A stretch of DNA of 64,000 nt from Pyrinomonadaceae bacterium (lineage in GTDB: Bacteria; Acidobacteriota; Blastocatellia; Pyrinomonadales; Pyrinomonadaceae), in contig JAHCHG010000001.1 of the NCBI GenBank assembly GCA_026129865.1, forward strand, positions 558,001 through 622,000. Reading direction: 5' to 3'. This document shows positions 18,468 to 27,920 of this stretch, piece after piece. Made by a program: the position numbers and the translations under genes. The notes under the pieces are model-generated. The model was not told the origin of the DNA, ran no database searches, and saw only the letters and a program-made list of their open reading frames with translations. Numbering within the stretch: position 1 is the stretch's first letter; the number at the start of each line of letters is the position of its first letter.

Positions 18468-19376
18468 ATGAGTGAATCAGCGACTTTACCAATGAACTTC
18501 GGCGGAATCTCCGAACCGGAATTTTCAGATTTCGATTCGGCGCGGGTTTTGGTGCTTCCGGTTTCGTACGAAGGAACCGTTTCGTTCGGTACGGGAACCG
18601 GCGCCGGTGCGATGGCTATTGTCGACGCGTCGCGAAACATGGAGCTTTACGAAGAAGAAACCGATGCCGAAGTTTATAAGATCGGCATCCATACGCTGGA
18701 CGAATTCAAACCGCGCGAAACGCCAGCCCGGATGATGAATGATCTTTACGAACATTCGAAGGAATTATTAAATTCGGATAAATTTTTATGTATGCTTGGC
18801 GGCGAACATTCCGTCAGCGCGCCGATCATTAAGGCGCATGCGGAAAAATATCACAATCTTTCGATCCTGCAGATCGACGCGCACGCGGATCTTCGCGATG
18901 AATATGACGGAACGCCGCATTCGCACGCTTCGATAATGGCGCGGACAGTGAAAGACCTGAAGATACCGGCGGTTCAGGTTGGAATACGCTCGATCTCAGC
19001 GGAAGAAGCGCGGGCGATCGAATCCGGTCTGCCGACAAAGATCTTTTGGGCAAAAGACATTGTTGGAAGAACGGATTGGATCGACGACGCGGTCGATTCC
19101 TTGACCGAAAATGTTTATCTGACGATCGACATCGACGGACTTGACCCGAGCATAATGCCGACGACCGGAACTCCCGAGCCGGGCGGCTTGGGTTGGTACG
19201 AAACGTTGAAATTAATTAGAAAACTTGCGAAAAAGCGTCGCGTGGTCGGAATGGATCTCGTCGAATATTCATATTTTGAGAATCAGGATGCTCCGGCGTT
19301 CCTTTGTTCAAAGCTGGTTTACAAGTCGTTGGCTTATATTTTCCGGGAAGAAACGCCGAAAGTTGTGGGCAAATAA
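18468..19376 (+). CDS. speB: Agmatinase
   Basis: Ureohydrolase with a two-manganese centre that converts agmatine to putrescine and urea. At 302 residues it has normal length. The metal ligands are in GGEHS, DAHADLRDEY with HSHAS, and DIDGLDPS. The C-terminal GTPEPGGL is also typical. The nearby speA makes it an agmatinase rather than an arginase or formimidoylglutamase. It lies 101 bp after the DHS-like gene, behind a terminator. It completes an arginine-agmatine-putrescine route. Confidence 0.93.
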   Translation: MSESATLPMNFGGISEPEFSDFDSARVLVLPVSYEGTVSFGTGTGAGAMAIVDASRNMELYEEETDAEVYKIGIHTLDEFKPRETPARMMNDLYEHSKELLNSDKFLCMLGGEHSVSAPIIKAHAEKYHNLSILQIDAHADLRDEYDGTPHSHASIMARTVKDLKIPAVQVGIRSISAEEARAIESGLPTKIFWAKDIVGRTDWIDDAVDSLTENVYLTIDIDGLDPSIMPTTGTPEPGGLGWYETLKLIRKLAKKRRVVGMDLVEYSYFENQDAPAFLCSKLVYKSLAYIFREETPKVVGK

Positions 19377-19481
19377 TTTAACCGAACATTAATCGAACTT
19401 TCACGTAAAATTAACTGTTAGATTCGATCGTAAAATTAAAGAAAAAAGTATTGCAATTTAACCATTTCTGGAGAGTTTTAT

Positions 19482-20987
19482 ATGAATTTTAAAATGAGCT
19501 TTCAGCGAAACGTCGTAAAATTTGCGGCAATCTCCGCATTGATCGCGGTGGCGGCATTTTCCGGATGCAAGTCGACCTTTTTCGGCGGAACAGAATCCGC
19601 TCCGTCGAACCAAGCTCCGCAGGCGCCGCCGGCTCCCGTAGTTGTGGACGGCGTCCGGACGTCTTACGCCGACGTTGTCGACAAAACGTCGCCGGCTGTC
19701 GTCATGATTCAATCGGAACGGAAGGCTTCTGCTCAATCGCAGCAATTCCCTTTCGGCGATTTCTTTAACTTGCCGAACATGCCGCAGCAGCCGCAGGAGC
19801 AGCAACGTCCGCTCGAACGCGGCGTCGGATCCGGTGTGATAGTCAGCGCCGACGGGACGATCCTGACCAACAATCACGTTGTGGACGGGGCTGAAAAGAT
19901 CACTATTCAGATGAACGACAAACGGACATTCGAAGCAAAGATCGTCGGTTCAGATCCGCCGAGCGATCTCGCCGTACTTAAGATCGAAGGTGAAAATTTG
20001 CCGTTTCTGACACTTGGAAATTCCGACAATGTACGCATCGGCGACATTGTACTTGCGATCGGCAACCCGCTCGGCATCGGTCAAACCGTAACTGCCGGAA
20101 TAATTTCGGCAAAAGGAAGACAAACCGGCATCAGCGACGGTAGTTTTGAAGATTTTCTTCAAACCGATGCTCCCATAAACCGCGGAAATTCCGGCGGAGC
20201 GCTTGTTAATTTGACGGGCGAGCTGATCGGAATCAATTCTCAGATCCTTTCCGGCGGTAACGCTGGCGGTAACATTGGAATCGGATTTTCGATCCCGTCG
20301 AACATGGCGAAATCGGTGATGGAGCAGCTTCTAAAAGACGGGAAGGTTCGTCGCGGAATGCTTGGGGTGAACATTCAGAACCTGACCGAAGACATTGCGA
20401 AAAATCTTGAACTAAACACAACTAAAGGAGTTGTCGTCAGCAATGTCCGTACAGGAAGCGCAGCTGAAAAAGCCGGTATAAAGACCGGAGATATCATCAT
20501 TGCGATCAACGGCGAAAATGTTGAAGACAGTAACACACTGCGAAACAAGGTTGCCGGAACATTGCCGGGAACCGAGATCACGATAAAGATCATTCGCGAC
20601 GGCAGTGAAACGGAACTCAAAGCAACGCTTGATGAATTTGAAGTTCCGGGTGCCGCTACACCGGGACAGGAACCGAAAAAGAACAATCCTGACGGTTCCG
20701 AACAGAACGGCAAACTCGGTCTCAGTCTTCAGCCGATCACGCCGGAGATCGCAAAGCAGTTGAAATTGGAATCGACGAATGGTCTGGTTGTTACAAATGT
20801 TGATCCGAACGGCGCCGCCGCCGAAAAAGGAATGCAGCGCGGCGATGTGATCTTGCAGATCAACCGCCAGCCTGTTTCTTCTCTTGACGAGGTCAGAGCG
20901 GCGATAGAAAAAAGCGGCGATCGTCCGGTATTGCTGCTCGTATCGCGCGGCGGAGTTCCTATCTTTTTGACCGTTTCGCCGAAATAA
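19482..20987 (+). CDS. HtrA/DegP-family serine protease with two PDZ domains
   Basis: Envelope protease and chaperone of the Do family, 501 residues. The N-terminal signal ends in FSGC29, so the protein may be a lipoprotein. A Pro/Gln-rich linker and a trypsin-like domain follow, with His132 (TNNHVV), Asp162 (SDLAVL) and Ser237 (RGNSGGAL) as the triad. PDZ1 runs from about 290 to 385 and PDZ2 from about 405 to 500, each with a GxxxGD carboxylate-loop motif. It is probably induced by envelope stress. It stands alone, closed by a bidirectional terminator shared with the tRNA-Pro gene. Confidence 0.93.
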   Translation: MNFKMSFQRNVVKFAAISALIAVAAFSGCKSTFFGGTESAPSNQAPQAPPAPVVVDGVRTSYADVVDKTSPAVVMIQSERKASAQSQQFPFGDFFNLPNMPQQPQEQQRPLERGVGSGVIVSADGTILTNNHVVDGAEKITIQMNDKRTFEAKIVGSDPPSDLAVLKIEGENLPFLTLGNSDNVRIGDIVLAIGNPLGIGQTVTAGIISAKGRQTGISDGSFEDFLQTDAPINRGNSGGALVNLTGELIGINSQILSGGNAGGNIGIGFSIPSNMAKSVMEQLLKDGKVRRGMLGVNIQNLTEDIAKNLELNTTKGVVVSNVRTGSAAEKAGIKTGDIIIAINGENVEDSNTLRNKVAGTLPGTEITIKIIRDGSETELKATLDEFEVPGAATPGQEPKKNNPDGSEQNGKLGLSLQPITPEIAKQLKLESTNGLVVTNVDPNGAAAEKGMQRGDVILQINRQPVSSLDEVRAAIEKSGDRPVLLLVSRGGVPIFLTVSPK

Positions 20988-21004
20988 AAGCGAAGTGATC
21001 AATC

Positions 21005-21044
21005 AAAAAAAGGCTCCGGACAATTTTCCGAAGCCTTTTTTATT
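21005..21044. terminator. Bidirectional terminator between the HtrA gene and tRNA-Pro
   Basis: The stem AAGGCTCCGGA with TCCGAAGCCTT has one mismatch and is flanked by A7 and T6 runs. It can end the protease transcript on the forward strand and the tRNA transcript on the reverse strand. Confidence 0.88.
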
Positions 21045-21045
21045 T

Positions 21046-21122
21046 TGGTCGGGACGGCAAGATTCGAACTTGCGACCTCATCCACCCCAAGGATGCGCGC
21101 TACCGGGCTGCGCCACGCCCCG
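21046..21122 (-). tRNA. tRNA-Pro, anticodon GGG
   Basis: A 77-nt tRNA on the reverse strand including an encoded CCA. The acceptor stem CGGGGCG pairs with CGTCCCG (one G-U). The D arm contains GGTAGCGC. The anticodon stem CATCC/GGATG holds the loop TTGGGGT, so the anticodon is GGG and it reads CCC and CCU. The T arm has GTTCGAATC. It stands alone, 62 bp before the MerR gene on the same strand in map order. Confidence 0.95.
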
Positions 21123-21184
21123 TCATGAATTAAACAGAGTAGAAATGTTTTTGGACAAAGTCAAACCGGCGGGAAATTACGAGA

Positions 21185-21685
21185 TCAAACGTTCTTTTTC
21201 CTGAGTAATTCACGAAGTTCGAGCAATTGTTCGGTCAAACTCACCAGCGCTTCGCGGCGGTCTTCGTCGAGTTCGGTAACTTCGGTTTCCACCGATTCCT
21301 CTGAATCTTCGAATTCGATTTCATCATCCAATTCGACGTCTTCGACCGGTTCCGCGCGTTTAACCTCTTTCAAAAAACTCTCTTTCTTTGTGTTTTCCGA
21401 ATGAACGATCTTCAGCCGGCTCGAATCGCGCATTTCGTTTTGCAGCTTTTTCTTCGCACCGGCGATCGTGTACAAATCTTCGTAAAGAAGTTCTTTGATT
21501 CGCAGCGCGATCTCAACATCGCGACGGCGATAACTGCGTTGACCGGAACGGTTTTTTTGCGGCGAGAGCATTGGAAATTCGGTTTCCCAATACCGCAAAA
21601 CATGTGCCTGGACTCCGACCAGATCACAAACTTCACCGATCTTAAAAAATATTTTCTCAGGTATCGACACTGCTGCGTATCCCAT
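21185..21685 (-). CDS. MerR-family transcriptional regulator
   Basis: A 166-residue DNA-binding protein. The winged helix-turn-helix at residues 10-80 includes [20 protein letters not shown] and [20 protein letters not shown], both MerR hallmarks. The remainder is an acidic region and a C-terminal helix likely to form the antiparallel dimer coil. There is no Cys-rich effector loop as in metal-sensing MerR proteins. It most resembles the small MerR-like proteins common next to housekeeping genes such as ihfA in other bacteria. Target genes are unknown; it is divergent from thiL. Confidence 0.85.
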   Translation of the reverse strand: MGYAAVSIPEKIFFKIGEVCDLVGVQAHVLRYWETEFPMLSPQKNRSGQRSYRRRDVEIALRIKELLYEDLYTIAGAKKKLQNEMRDSSRLKIVHSENTKKESFLKEVKRAEPVEDVELDDEIEFEDSEESVETEVTELDEDRREALVSLTEQLLELRELLRKKNV

Positions 21686-21771
21686 TAATTCCTCGATATG
21701 TGTTAAAGTTTTTTGTAAATTGCGCCGCCGTTATTGTATGTATTTAATGATTTTGTGTCAACGAAAATCCT

Positions 21772-22770
21772 ATGAAGACCGAATTTGAATTTCTTTCAAA
21801 CCTGAAGCAAAGGTTTAAGCTAAACAATATCGGTGATGATTGTGCCGTCTTGCCAAAGGACTCGGAAACGGATCAGGTAATTTCCGCGGATCTGCTCGTT
21901 GAAGACATTGATTTCAGGCTGAAATGGACGACACCCGAATTTCTCGGTCATAAAGCACTTGCGGTTTCCCTTTCCGACATCGCTGCGATGGGCGCAAAGC
22001 CTGTCTGGTCAATGCTTTCCCTCGGAATTCCTGAAAATTTATGGCGCACCGATTTCGTCGATGAGTTTTATGAAGGCTGGTTCAAATTGGCTCGTTCGAC
22101 AAAGGTTGAGCTCATCGGCGGTGATATTTCAAGAACACCGGATAAGTTAGTCATCGACTCGATCGTCGGCGGCGAAGTTGACAAAGGTCGTGCGGTTTTA
22201 CGTTCGGGTGCAAAGACAGGCGATGTTATCTTTGTCAGCGGTTCACTGGGCGGTGCGCAGGCAGGACTAAATTATCTGGAATCAGGCATTTTACCGGACT
22301 CGGTTAATATTCAATCGAGCCTGCGGAAACTCATTTTGCGCCAACTCAAACCGGACGCGCAGACCACTCTCGGTCGCATCTTGGGCGAACGAAAACTTGC
22401 TAAATCGATGATCGATATCAGCGACGGATTATCGAGCGATTTGTTTCATCTCTGCAGATCAAGTAATAAAGGCGCCCGAATTTATGCGGACAAAATTCCG
22501 TTCGACGTTAATCTAACAAAAAATTCATCCGAAAATTTGGACATTCTCGATCTTGCATTAAACGGCGGAGAGGATTTTGAGTTGCTCTTCACAGCAGATC
22601 GGAAAATTTCTGAAAAATTTTTTCGTGAAATTTCTACTGCATTGAAAGTTGCGCTCACCTGTATCGGCGAGATCACGGAAACGCCCGAAAACATTGAGCT
22701 TTGTGTTAATTCAACAAGCCGAACTTTAATACCGAAAGGCTTTCAGCATTTTGCGAAATTTAATGAATGA
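21772..22770 (+). CDS. thiL: Thiamine-monophosphate kinase
   Basis: Phosphorylates thiamine phosphate to the active cofactor thiamine diphosphate; PurM-like ATP-binding fold. At 332 residues it matches the family. Visible motifs are GDDCAVLP near residue 20, SADLLVEDIDF, the dimer-interface HKALAVSLSDIAAMGAKP, the glycine-rich SGSLGGAQAGL, and DISDGLSSD. It is divergent from the MerR gene, with an 86-bp gap. No other thiamine gene is near. Confidence 0.93.
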   Translation: MKTEFEFLSNLKQRFKLNNIGDDCAVLPKDSETDQVISADLLVEDIDFRLKWTTPEFLGHKALAVSLSDIAAMGAKPVWSMLSLGIPENLWRTDFVDEFYEGWFKLARSTKVELIGGDISRTPDKLVIDSIVGGEVDKGRAVLRSGAKTGDVIFVSGSLGGAQAGLNYLESGILPDSVNIQSSLRKLILRQLKPDAQTTLGRILGERKLAKSMIDISDGLSSDLFHLCRSSNKGARIYADKIPFDVNLTKNSSENLDILDLALNGGEDFELLFTADRKISEKFFREISTALKVALTCIGEITETPENIELCVNSTSRTLIPKGFQHFAKFNE

Positions 22771-22793
22771 CTTTCAAAATTTTAAAAAAATGC

Positions 22794-22824
22794 TTGACAA
22801 AGGCATTTACGATCTTGCTATACT
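22794..22824 (+). promoter_or_regulatory. Strong sigma-70-type promoter
   Basis: A perfect -35 TTGACA at 22794-22799 is followed by GCTATACT. The -10 could be TATACT (19-bp spacing) or GCTATA (17-bp spacing). Directly downstream, GTTCG-CCGG-atga-CCGG-a-CGAAC can fold into a leader hairpin (22832-22854). A ribosome site and a 50-codon ORF follow. It is one of the closest matches to consensus in the window. Confidence 0.7.
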
Positions 22825-22876
22825 CGCCACTGTTCGCCGGATGACCGGACGAACTTAATTTTTGGAGATAATTTTA

Positions 22877-23029
22877 ATGACTCAGAATCGGTTAAATACA
22901 AACATGATTGCGAACAGCTTATCCGCAAATTTGCGGTTTTGCGGAATTTTGCCGGTTTGTATCGATTTTGAATGTTCGAAACTTCAACAAATAACCGACG
23001 GCGTAGAATGCCGCGGAAGAAAGATCTAA
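22877..23029 (+). CDS. Undescribed 50-residue Cys-containing small protein
   Basis: Fifty codons from ATG 22877, with GGAG at 22864-22867 placed 9 bp ahead and a strong promoter 55-80 bp upstream. The peptide has four cysteines (22, 28, 33, 45) in the arrangement C-x5-C-x4-C-x11-C, an Asn-rich first third, and a basic end. I know no such family. It may be a metal-binding or redox micro-protein, or a leader peptide whose translation controls the RNA downstream. A compact terminator ends the unit at about 23160. Evidence for expression is indirect: promoter, ribosome site and terminator in the right order. Confidence 0.4.
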   Translation: MTQNRLNTNMIANSLSANLRFCGILPVCIDFECSKLQQITDGVECRGRKI

Positions 23030-23101
23030 AAAAGCGGGAGCGGCGGTTTCCGCTCCCGAAACTTACAATTTAAGAGTTTTTGAAACTCGAAATCGGTTTT
23101 T

Positions 23102-23160
23102 GGAGCGGTGACGCGAAAGTTCTCGAAAGAGAATTACGAGTCTCCGCTCTTTTTCGTTTT
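23102..23160 (+). terminator. Compound hairpin terminator downstream of the small ORF
   Basis: GAGCGG-t-GAC pairs with GTC-t-CCGCTC. An inner hairpin TTCTC-gaaa-GAGAA has a GNRA-type tetraloop. The stem is followed by TTTTTCGTTTTTT. Two more hairpins lie before it: CGGGAGCGG/CCGCTCCCG at 23035-23058, whose T-run is on the reverse strand, and GAGTTT/AAACTC at 23074-23088. Confidence 0.7.
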
Positions 23161-23196
23161 TTCACTGATGTTTGACAATTGAATAACCGACAAACC

Positions 23197-23384
23197 GTTC
23201 GGAGCTGTTACTTTAGGCGCGAAGATGCGAGCGAGGGTGCAGCTCCGGACACAAAAAAGGTAGAGAGTTCTTAAAGATCGTCTTCTTCCATAAAAACTTT
23301 GGCGAGTTCCAAAGAAGAAGACCTTGTGGACCGCACCGGGACTTCGATTTGTCCGGACTCTGCCCGAATTCTCTGCCTTTTTTT
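23197..23384 (+). ncRNA. Putative structured RNA of two domains
   Basis: Domain 1: GTTCGGAGCTG (23197-23207) pairs over 11 bp with CAGCTCCGGAC (23240-23250). Domain 2: AGGTAGAGAGTTC (23258-23270) pairs over 13 bp with GAATTCTCTGCCT (23366-23378), two wobbles, then T7. Inside domain 2, GTCTTCTT pairs with AAGAAGAC, topped by CTTTGG/CCAAAG, and GGAC/GTCC forms a further hairpin. A TTGACA stands at 23172-23177 but no good -10 follows. It matches no RNA family I can name. It could be an sRNA, a leader, or a small non-autonomous element. The strand is inferred from the T7 run. Confidence 0.35.
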
Positions 23385-24035
23385 ACAATTTTTTCTTATT
23401 GATTTACCGGTCTGGCACGTCTCAATTTTCAGATTTTAAATTGGTCACTCAACGCCCAAATTATTCAGCAGACGCACCCACTACGGGATGATCACGCCTG
23501 AAGGCATTACTCTGATCGATTTTTATCGAGCTTACCAAAACGAAATACGGGCGAACTATTTGCGAGGAAAAGCGAAGAATTTTAATTCCTATGTTCGCAA
23601 CGAACACTTTTTTCGCTTATCTAACGAAGCAAATGAAGCGCCTGTGTTTCCTCCGTACAGAAAGAGTTCAACACCAATGTGTGGTTTTACGGAATATCTT
23701 TCAGCGGAAAAGTCGAATTTAATCGGCTAAATTTTACGAAACGGTCATCCTGAAGTAAATAACGGATGAGAACCGGAAAACAGAGAATTATCAAAGAAAT
23801 CAGAAATTATCTCGGATAGTACTTTTTTTTTAATTTTTCGCTTTTAGATGTAATTCGATAGACAATTTCGATTAGATTCGTTAGGATTCGAATCTGATTA
23901 AAAATCGATCTCATTTGTCCCAAAAAATCTTCCGATTTCTAGGTCACGCATTTAACATTTTTCAAACCCTTAGAGAAATTAAATGCACTGAGATTCTTGT
24001 CAAAAAATAAAACTAAACATTGGAGCGTAGGATTT
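23385..24035. other. Non-coding upstream region of the secreted protease gene
   Basis: About 650 bp with no gene I can support. An 80-codon ORF (23488-23730) has no ribosome site or recognisable protein pattern. At 23871-23898, ATTAGATTCG pairs with CGAATCTGAT around an 8-nt loop (one wobble), a candidate operator or hairpin about 140 bp before the protease start. Confidence 0.5.
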
Positions 24036-27000
24036 ATGCAGTTTAACCCCAAAGGGACACAAATGTTCCTGCTTTTGGCGATGCTTGCGATCTCGGCGCT
24101 GGGCGTTACCGCTCAGAAACAAGTTTGGTCGGAAAACGACCAGAACCGGGCTAGCATTACAACAAACAAAGCTGTTGCGAGACAGTCTTTCCCCGAAGAT
24201 TTCAAATTGTTCAATTTGAATATCGAACCCCTGAGACAGCAGTTGTTGTCGATCGTTGATGGACGATCGTCACGAAATTCGACCGTCATCACTCTTCCGA
24301 ATGCCGACGGCAAAATGGAACTTTTTGAAGTTTATGAAGCTTCAAACTTCGAACCCGATCTTCAAGTTCAATTTCCTGAGATCCGCGCTTATTCCGGAAT
24401 CGGAATTACCGACCGTTATGCGACGTTGAAATTGAGCCTTTCTCCGCAGGGCATTCAAACAATGGTTTTCCGAACCGATAGTTTGAACGAATTTATCGAA
24501 CCGTATTCACAGGACGGTACGATCTATGCCGCCTTTAGAAGTTCGCGCAGCAAAGGCGAATTGCCGTGGGCTTGTACGACGCACGACCAAAATTTTTTTG
24601 ACGGAATGGGCGAGAAGTTCGGCATTTTTGACGAGCCGATCAGCAACGAAGGCAAATTGAGAACAATGCGCCTCGCCCAATCGAACAACGGTGAATACGC
24701 AAACTACTTCGGTGCATCGACATCCGGAACGCCAGCCGATCAGGCGATCGTTCTTGCGGCATTTAATGCGACATTAACCCGCGCCAACGGTGTTTACGAA
24801 CGCGACCTTGCGCTCCATTTGAATCTCGTAGCACAAACTGTAAACGTCATCTATTATGACCCGGCGACCGACCCGTACACGACTTTGAGCAACTGGAACA
24901 ACCAGCTGCAGACTGCGTTGACAGCAAATGTCGGCGAAGCAAATTATGACATCGGTCATATGTTCGGAGCTTCGGGCGGCGGCGGAAACGCGGGCTGTAT
25001 CGGCTGCGTTTGCTCCGATGGTCAAAAAGGGCGTGGAATTACATCGCCGGCGGACGGCATTCCGCAGGGCGATAATTTCGACATCGATTACGTTGCGCAC
25101 GAGGTCGGACACCAGCTTGGTGCAAATCACACATTTTCAATGTCATCCGAAGGAACCGGACGAAACAAGGAAGTAGGTTCGGGAATTACCGTTATGGGTT
25201 ATGCGGGAATTACGTCGCAGGACGTTGCACCGCATTCGATCGATGTGTTTCATCAAACCTCGATCGAACAGATACAGGCAAATTTGATCACGAGACCGTG
25301 TCCGGTCGTTACGACAATGACGGCGAACGGTCCTCCGGTCATTGCACCGATCGGTAATTTTACGATTCCGATCAGCACTCCGTTCCAGTTGACGGGTTCG
25401 GCAACCGATCCTGAAGGCGATGCGATCACTTATAACTGGGAGCAAAATGACAATTCAACCACGACGGGTGCGGCAAGCGTTGCTTCGCCGACGAAATTAA
25501 CCGGTCCTAACTGGCTGACATTTCCGTCGACAGCTTCCCCGACCAGAATGTTTCCGCGGTTATCGACGATCCTTGCAGGATTGGCTGTAACTCCGCCGCT
25601 GCCGGGCGGCGACGCGGGCGCGAATATCGAGGCTTTGAGCTCGGTTACCAGAACTCTGAATTTCAGATTGACGGCGCGCGATAACAAACCGTATGTTCCG
25701 GGTTCGACCATCGGTCAAACTCAGTTTGCCGATTCGGTTGTTACCGTGACGAACACAGCGGGTCCGTTTAAGGTAACTGCTCCGAACACAGGCGTTTTCT
25801 GGGCGGCAACGTCAACTAAGACAGTAACCTGGGACGTTGCAAACACAACAGTGGCTCCGATAAATACGGCAAACGTTAAGATCACAATGTCAACGGACGG
25901 CGGAAATACTTTCCCGATCGTTCTTGCTGAAACTACACCGAATGACGGATCGCGTGACATCGTTGTTCCAAATACACAGACAACTACAGGTCGCGTTAAG
26001 ATCGAATCGATCGGTAATATCTTTTTCGATATTTCCGACGCCAACTTTACGATCATCCCGAACGCTCCTTTCATAACGAGCGGCGGACCGGGCGCAATTA
26101 CGGCAGAAAGCTGCCCGCCGGCAAACAATTCGCTCGATCCGGGTGAAAATGTTACGGTCAACTTCCCGATCTTGAATTCGGGCGCTCAAAACACGTCGAA
26201 CCTCGTCGGAACGCTTCTGGCGACAGGCGGCGTAACGAACCCGAGCGCGCCGCAAAATTACGGCGTAGCAGTTGCGGGCGGCGCGGCAGTTACCCGACCG
26301 TTTACGTTCAAAGTCGATCCTTCAATGATCTGCGGAAACACGGTTACCGCAACGCTTCAGATGCAGGACGGCGCAACGGATCTCGGAACTGTAACATTTA
26401 CGTTTACGACCGGCGTTCAGGCAATTAATCTTAGCCAGAACTTCGACGGTGTAACGGCGCCTGCGCTTCCTGCCGGCTGGACGATGAACCAAACATCCGG
26501 CACGGGAATTACGTGGACGACAAGCACAACGTCGCCGAATTCGGCGCCGAACACGGCTTTTGCTCCCGATCCCGCAAGTATAAATGCGGCGGCGCTCGAA
26601 TCACCGGTGTTCCCGGTTTCGGTTCCTAATGCATCGTTAACATTCCAAAAGGCTTATACGACGGAAAATACATTCGATGGAGCTGTTCTTGAGATCAAGA
26701 TCGGTTCCGGAGCATGGACGGATATCGTTGCTGCCGGCGGAGTTTTCGTATCCGGAGGATATACAGGCACGATCAGCACGTCTTGGGGCAGTCCGATCGG
26801 CGGTCGAATGGCTTGGACGGGAACGTCGGCTTCGTTCACTCCGTCGGAAGTTACTTTGCCTGCGGCTGCAAATGGACAGAACGTTCAGCTTCGCTGGCTG
26901 ATGGCATCTGACAGTTCGGTTGCATCGGTCGGGTTCAGACTCGATGACGTCTCGGTTTCTGCAGGTGTAATTTGTTCCAGCTGCACATCATCGGTCAGAT

Positions 27001-27824
27001 CACCTTTCGATTTTGACGGCGACGGCAAATCGGATGTTTCAATTTTCCGCCCGAGTGTTGGTGAATGGTGGTATCTGCGAAGTTCCGATTCGACGAGCCG
27101 CGCATTGCAGTTCGGTCAGGGAACGGAAAAGATCGCTTCTGCTGATTATACCGGCGACGGTAAAACAGATGTCGCGTTCTGGCGTCCTACGACCGGAGAA
27201 TGGTTCATTTTGCGGAGCGAGGATCAGTCGTTCTATTCGTTCGCATTCGGTGCGAGCGGAGATATTCCGGCGCCTGCGGATTACGACGGCGACGGCAAAG
27301 CCGATCCGGCTATTTTCCGTCCGTCGAATTCGACTTGGTACATCCTGAAATCGAGCGGCGGAACTATTATCACCACGTTCGGAACTAGCGGTGACCGACC
27401 GGTCGCGGCTGATTACGACGGAGATGGCAAGGCGGATCTTGGAGTCTTTCGCCCGTCAACCGGAGAATGGTGGATCAATCGCAGCTTGTCAGGCATTTTC
27501 GTTGCCACGTTCGGATCATCGACCGACAAGACCGTTCAGGGTGATTACACCGGCGACGGAAAGGCTGACATTGCGTTTTTCCGTCCGTCATCGAACGAAT
27601 GGTTTATTTTGCGCAGCGAAAATCAATCGTTCTACTCGTTCCCGTTCGGTACGAGCGGTGATCTGCCGGTGCCCGGAGATTTTGACGGCGACGGCAAGAT
27701 CGACCCGTCGGTTTTCAGACCGTCAAACAACGTTTGGTATAAACTGCAGTCGACAGCCGGTTTTGAAGCCATCACCTTTGGTGTTAGCGGCGACACTCCG
27801 GTTCCGAATGCCTTTGTACGATAA
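24036..27824 (+). CDS. Secreted reprolysin-like metalloprotease with C-terminal FG-GAP repeats
   Basis: A 1262-residue exported zinc protease. The ATG at 24036 is chosen because GGAG lies 10 bp ahead and a signal peptide follows at once; a TTG at 23997 would add 13 residues. A propeptide-like N-terminus leads to a catalytic domain with HEVGHQLGANHTF (about 350-362), the HExxHxxxxxH site of metzincins of the M12B type. Ig- or cadherin-like domains follow, then a jelly-roll-like segment. Six repeats of about 45 residues from 27002 on each begin with DxDGDGKxD, a calcium-binding FG-GAP/VCBS signature. It may degrade extracellular protein or bind polymers. It is a single-gene unit. Confidence 0.85.
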   Translation: MQFNPKGTQMFLLLAMLAISALGVTAQKQVWSENDQNRASITTNKAVARQSFPEDFKLFNLNIEPLRQQLLSIVDGRSSRNSTVITLPNADGKMELFEVYEASNFEPDLQVQFPEIRAYSGIGITDRYATLKLSLSPQGIQTMVFRTDSLNEFIEPYSQDGTIYAAFRSSRSKGELPWACTTHDQNFFDGMGEKFGIFDEPISNEGKLRTMRLAQSNNGEYANYFGASTSGTPADQAIVLAAFNATLTRANGVYERDLALHLNLVAQTVNVIYYDPATDPYTTLSNWNNQLQTALTANVGEANYDIGHMFGASGGGGNAGCIGCVCSDGQKGRGITSPADGIPQGDNFDIDYVAHEVGHQLGANHTFSMSSEGTGRNKEVGSGITVMGYAGITSQDVAPHSIDVFHQTSIEQIQANLITRPCPVVTTMTANGPPVIAPIGNFTIPISTPFQLTGSATDPEGDAITYNWEQNDNSTTTGAASVASPTKLTGPNWLTFPSTASPTRMFPRLSTILAGLAVTPPLPGGDAGANIEALSSVTRTLNFRLTARDNKPYVPGSTIGQTQFADSVVTVTNTAGPFKVTAPNTGVFWAATSTKTVTWDVANTTVAPINTANVKITMSTDGGNTFPIVLAETTPNDGSRDIVVPNTQTTTGRVKIESIGNIFFDISDANFTIIPNAPFITSGGPGAITAESCPPANNSLDPGENVTVNFPILNSGAQNTSNLVGTLLATGGVTNPSAPQNYGVAVAGGAAVTRPFTFKVDPSMICGNTVTATLQMQDGATDLGTVTFTFTTGVQAINLSQNFDGVTAPALPAGWTMNQTSGTGITWTTSTTSPNSAPNTAFAPDPASINAAALESPVFPVSVPNASLTFQKAYTTENTFDGAVLEIKIGSGAWTDIVAAGGVFVSGGYTGTISTSWGSPIGGRMAWTGTSASFTPSEVTLPAAANGQNVQLRWLMASDSSVASVGFRLDDVSVSAGVICSSCTSSVRSPFDFDGDGKSDVSIFRPSVGEWWYLRSSDSTSRALQFGQGTEKIASADYTGDGKTDVAFWRPTTGEWFILRSEDQSFYSFAFGASGDIPAPADYDGDGKADPAIFRPSNSTWYILKSSGGTIITTFGTSGDRPVAADYDGDGKADLGVFRPSTGEWWINRSLSGIFVATFGSSTDKTVQGDYTGDGKADIAFFRPSSNEWFILRSENQSFYSFPFGTSGDLPVPGDFDGDGKIDPSVFRPSNNVWYKLQSTAGFEAITFGVSGDTPVPNAFVR

Positions 27825-27920
27825 GAGGAGTTTTTATCGTAAAGCGTTGGCGGGAAAGCGGTAAAGGTTTCGATCTTCGAATCCGGACATCTTTTCTGCT
27901 AAAAAGATCGAACAATTTAC

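Noticed and set aside
23488-23730. An 80-codon forward ORF between the RNA-like region and the protease gene
   Set aside because: No ribosome site, no recognisable protein pattern, unusual composition and no neighbour context; most likely chance.
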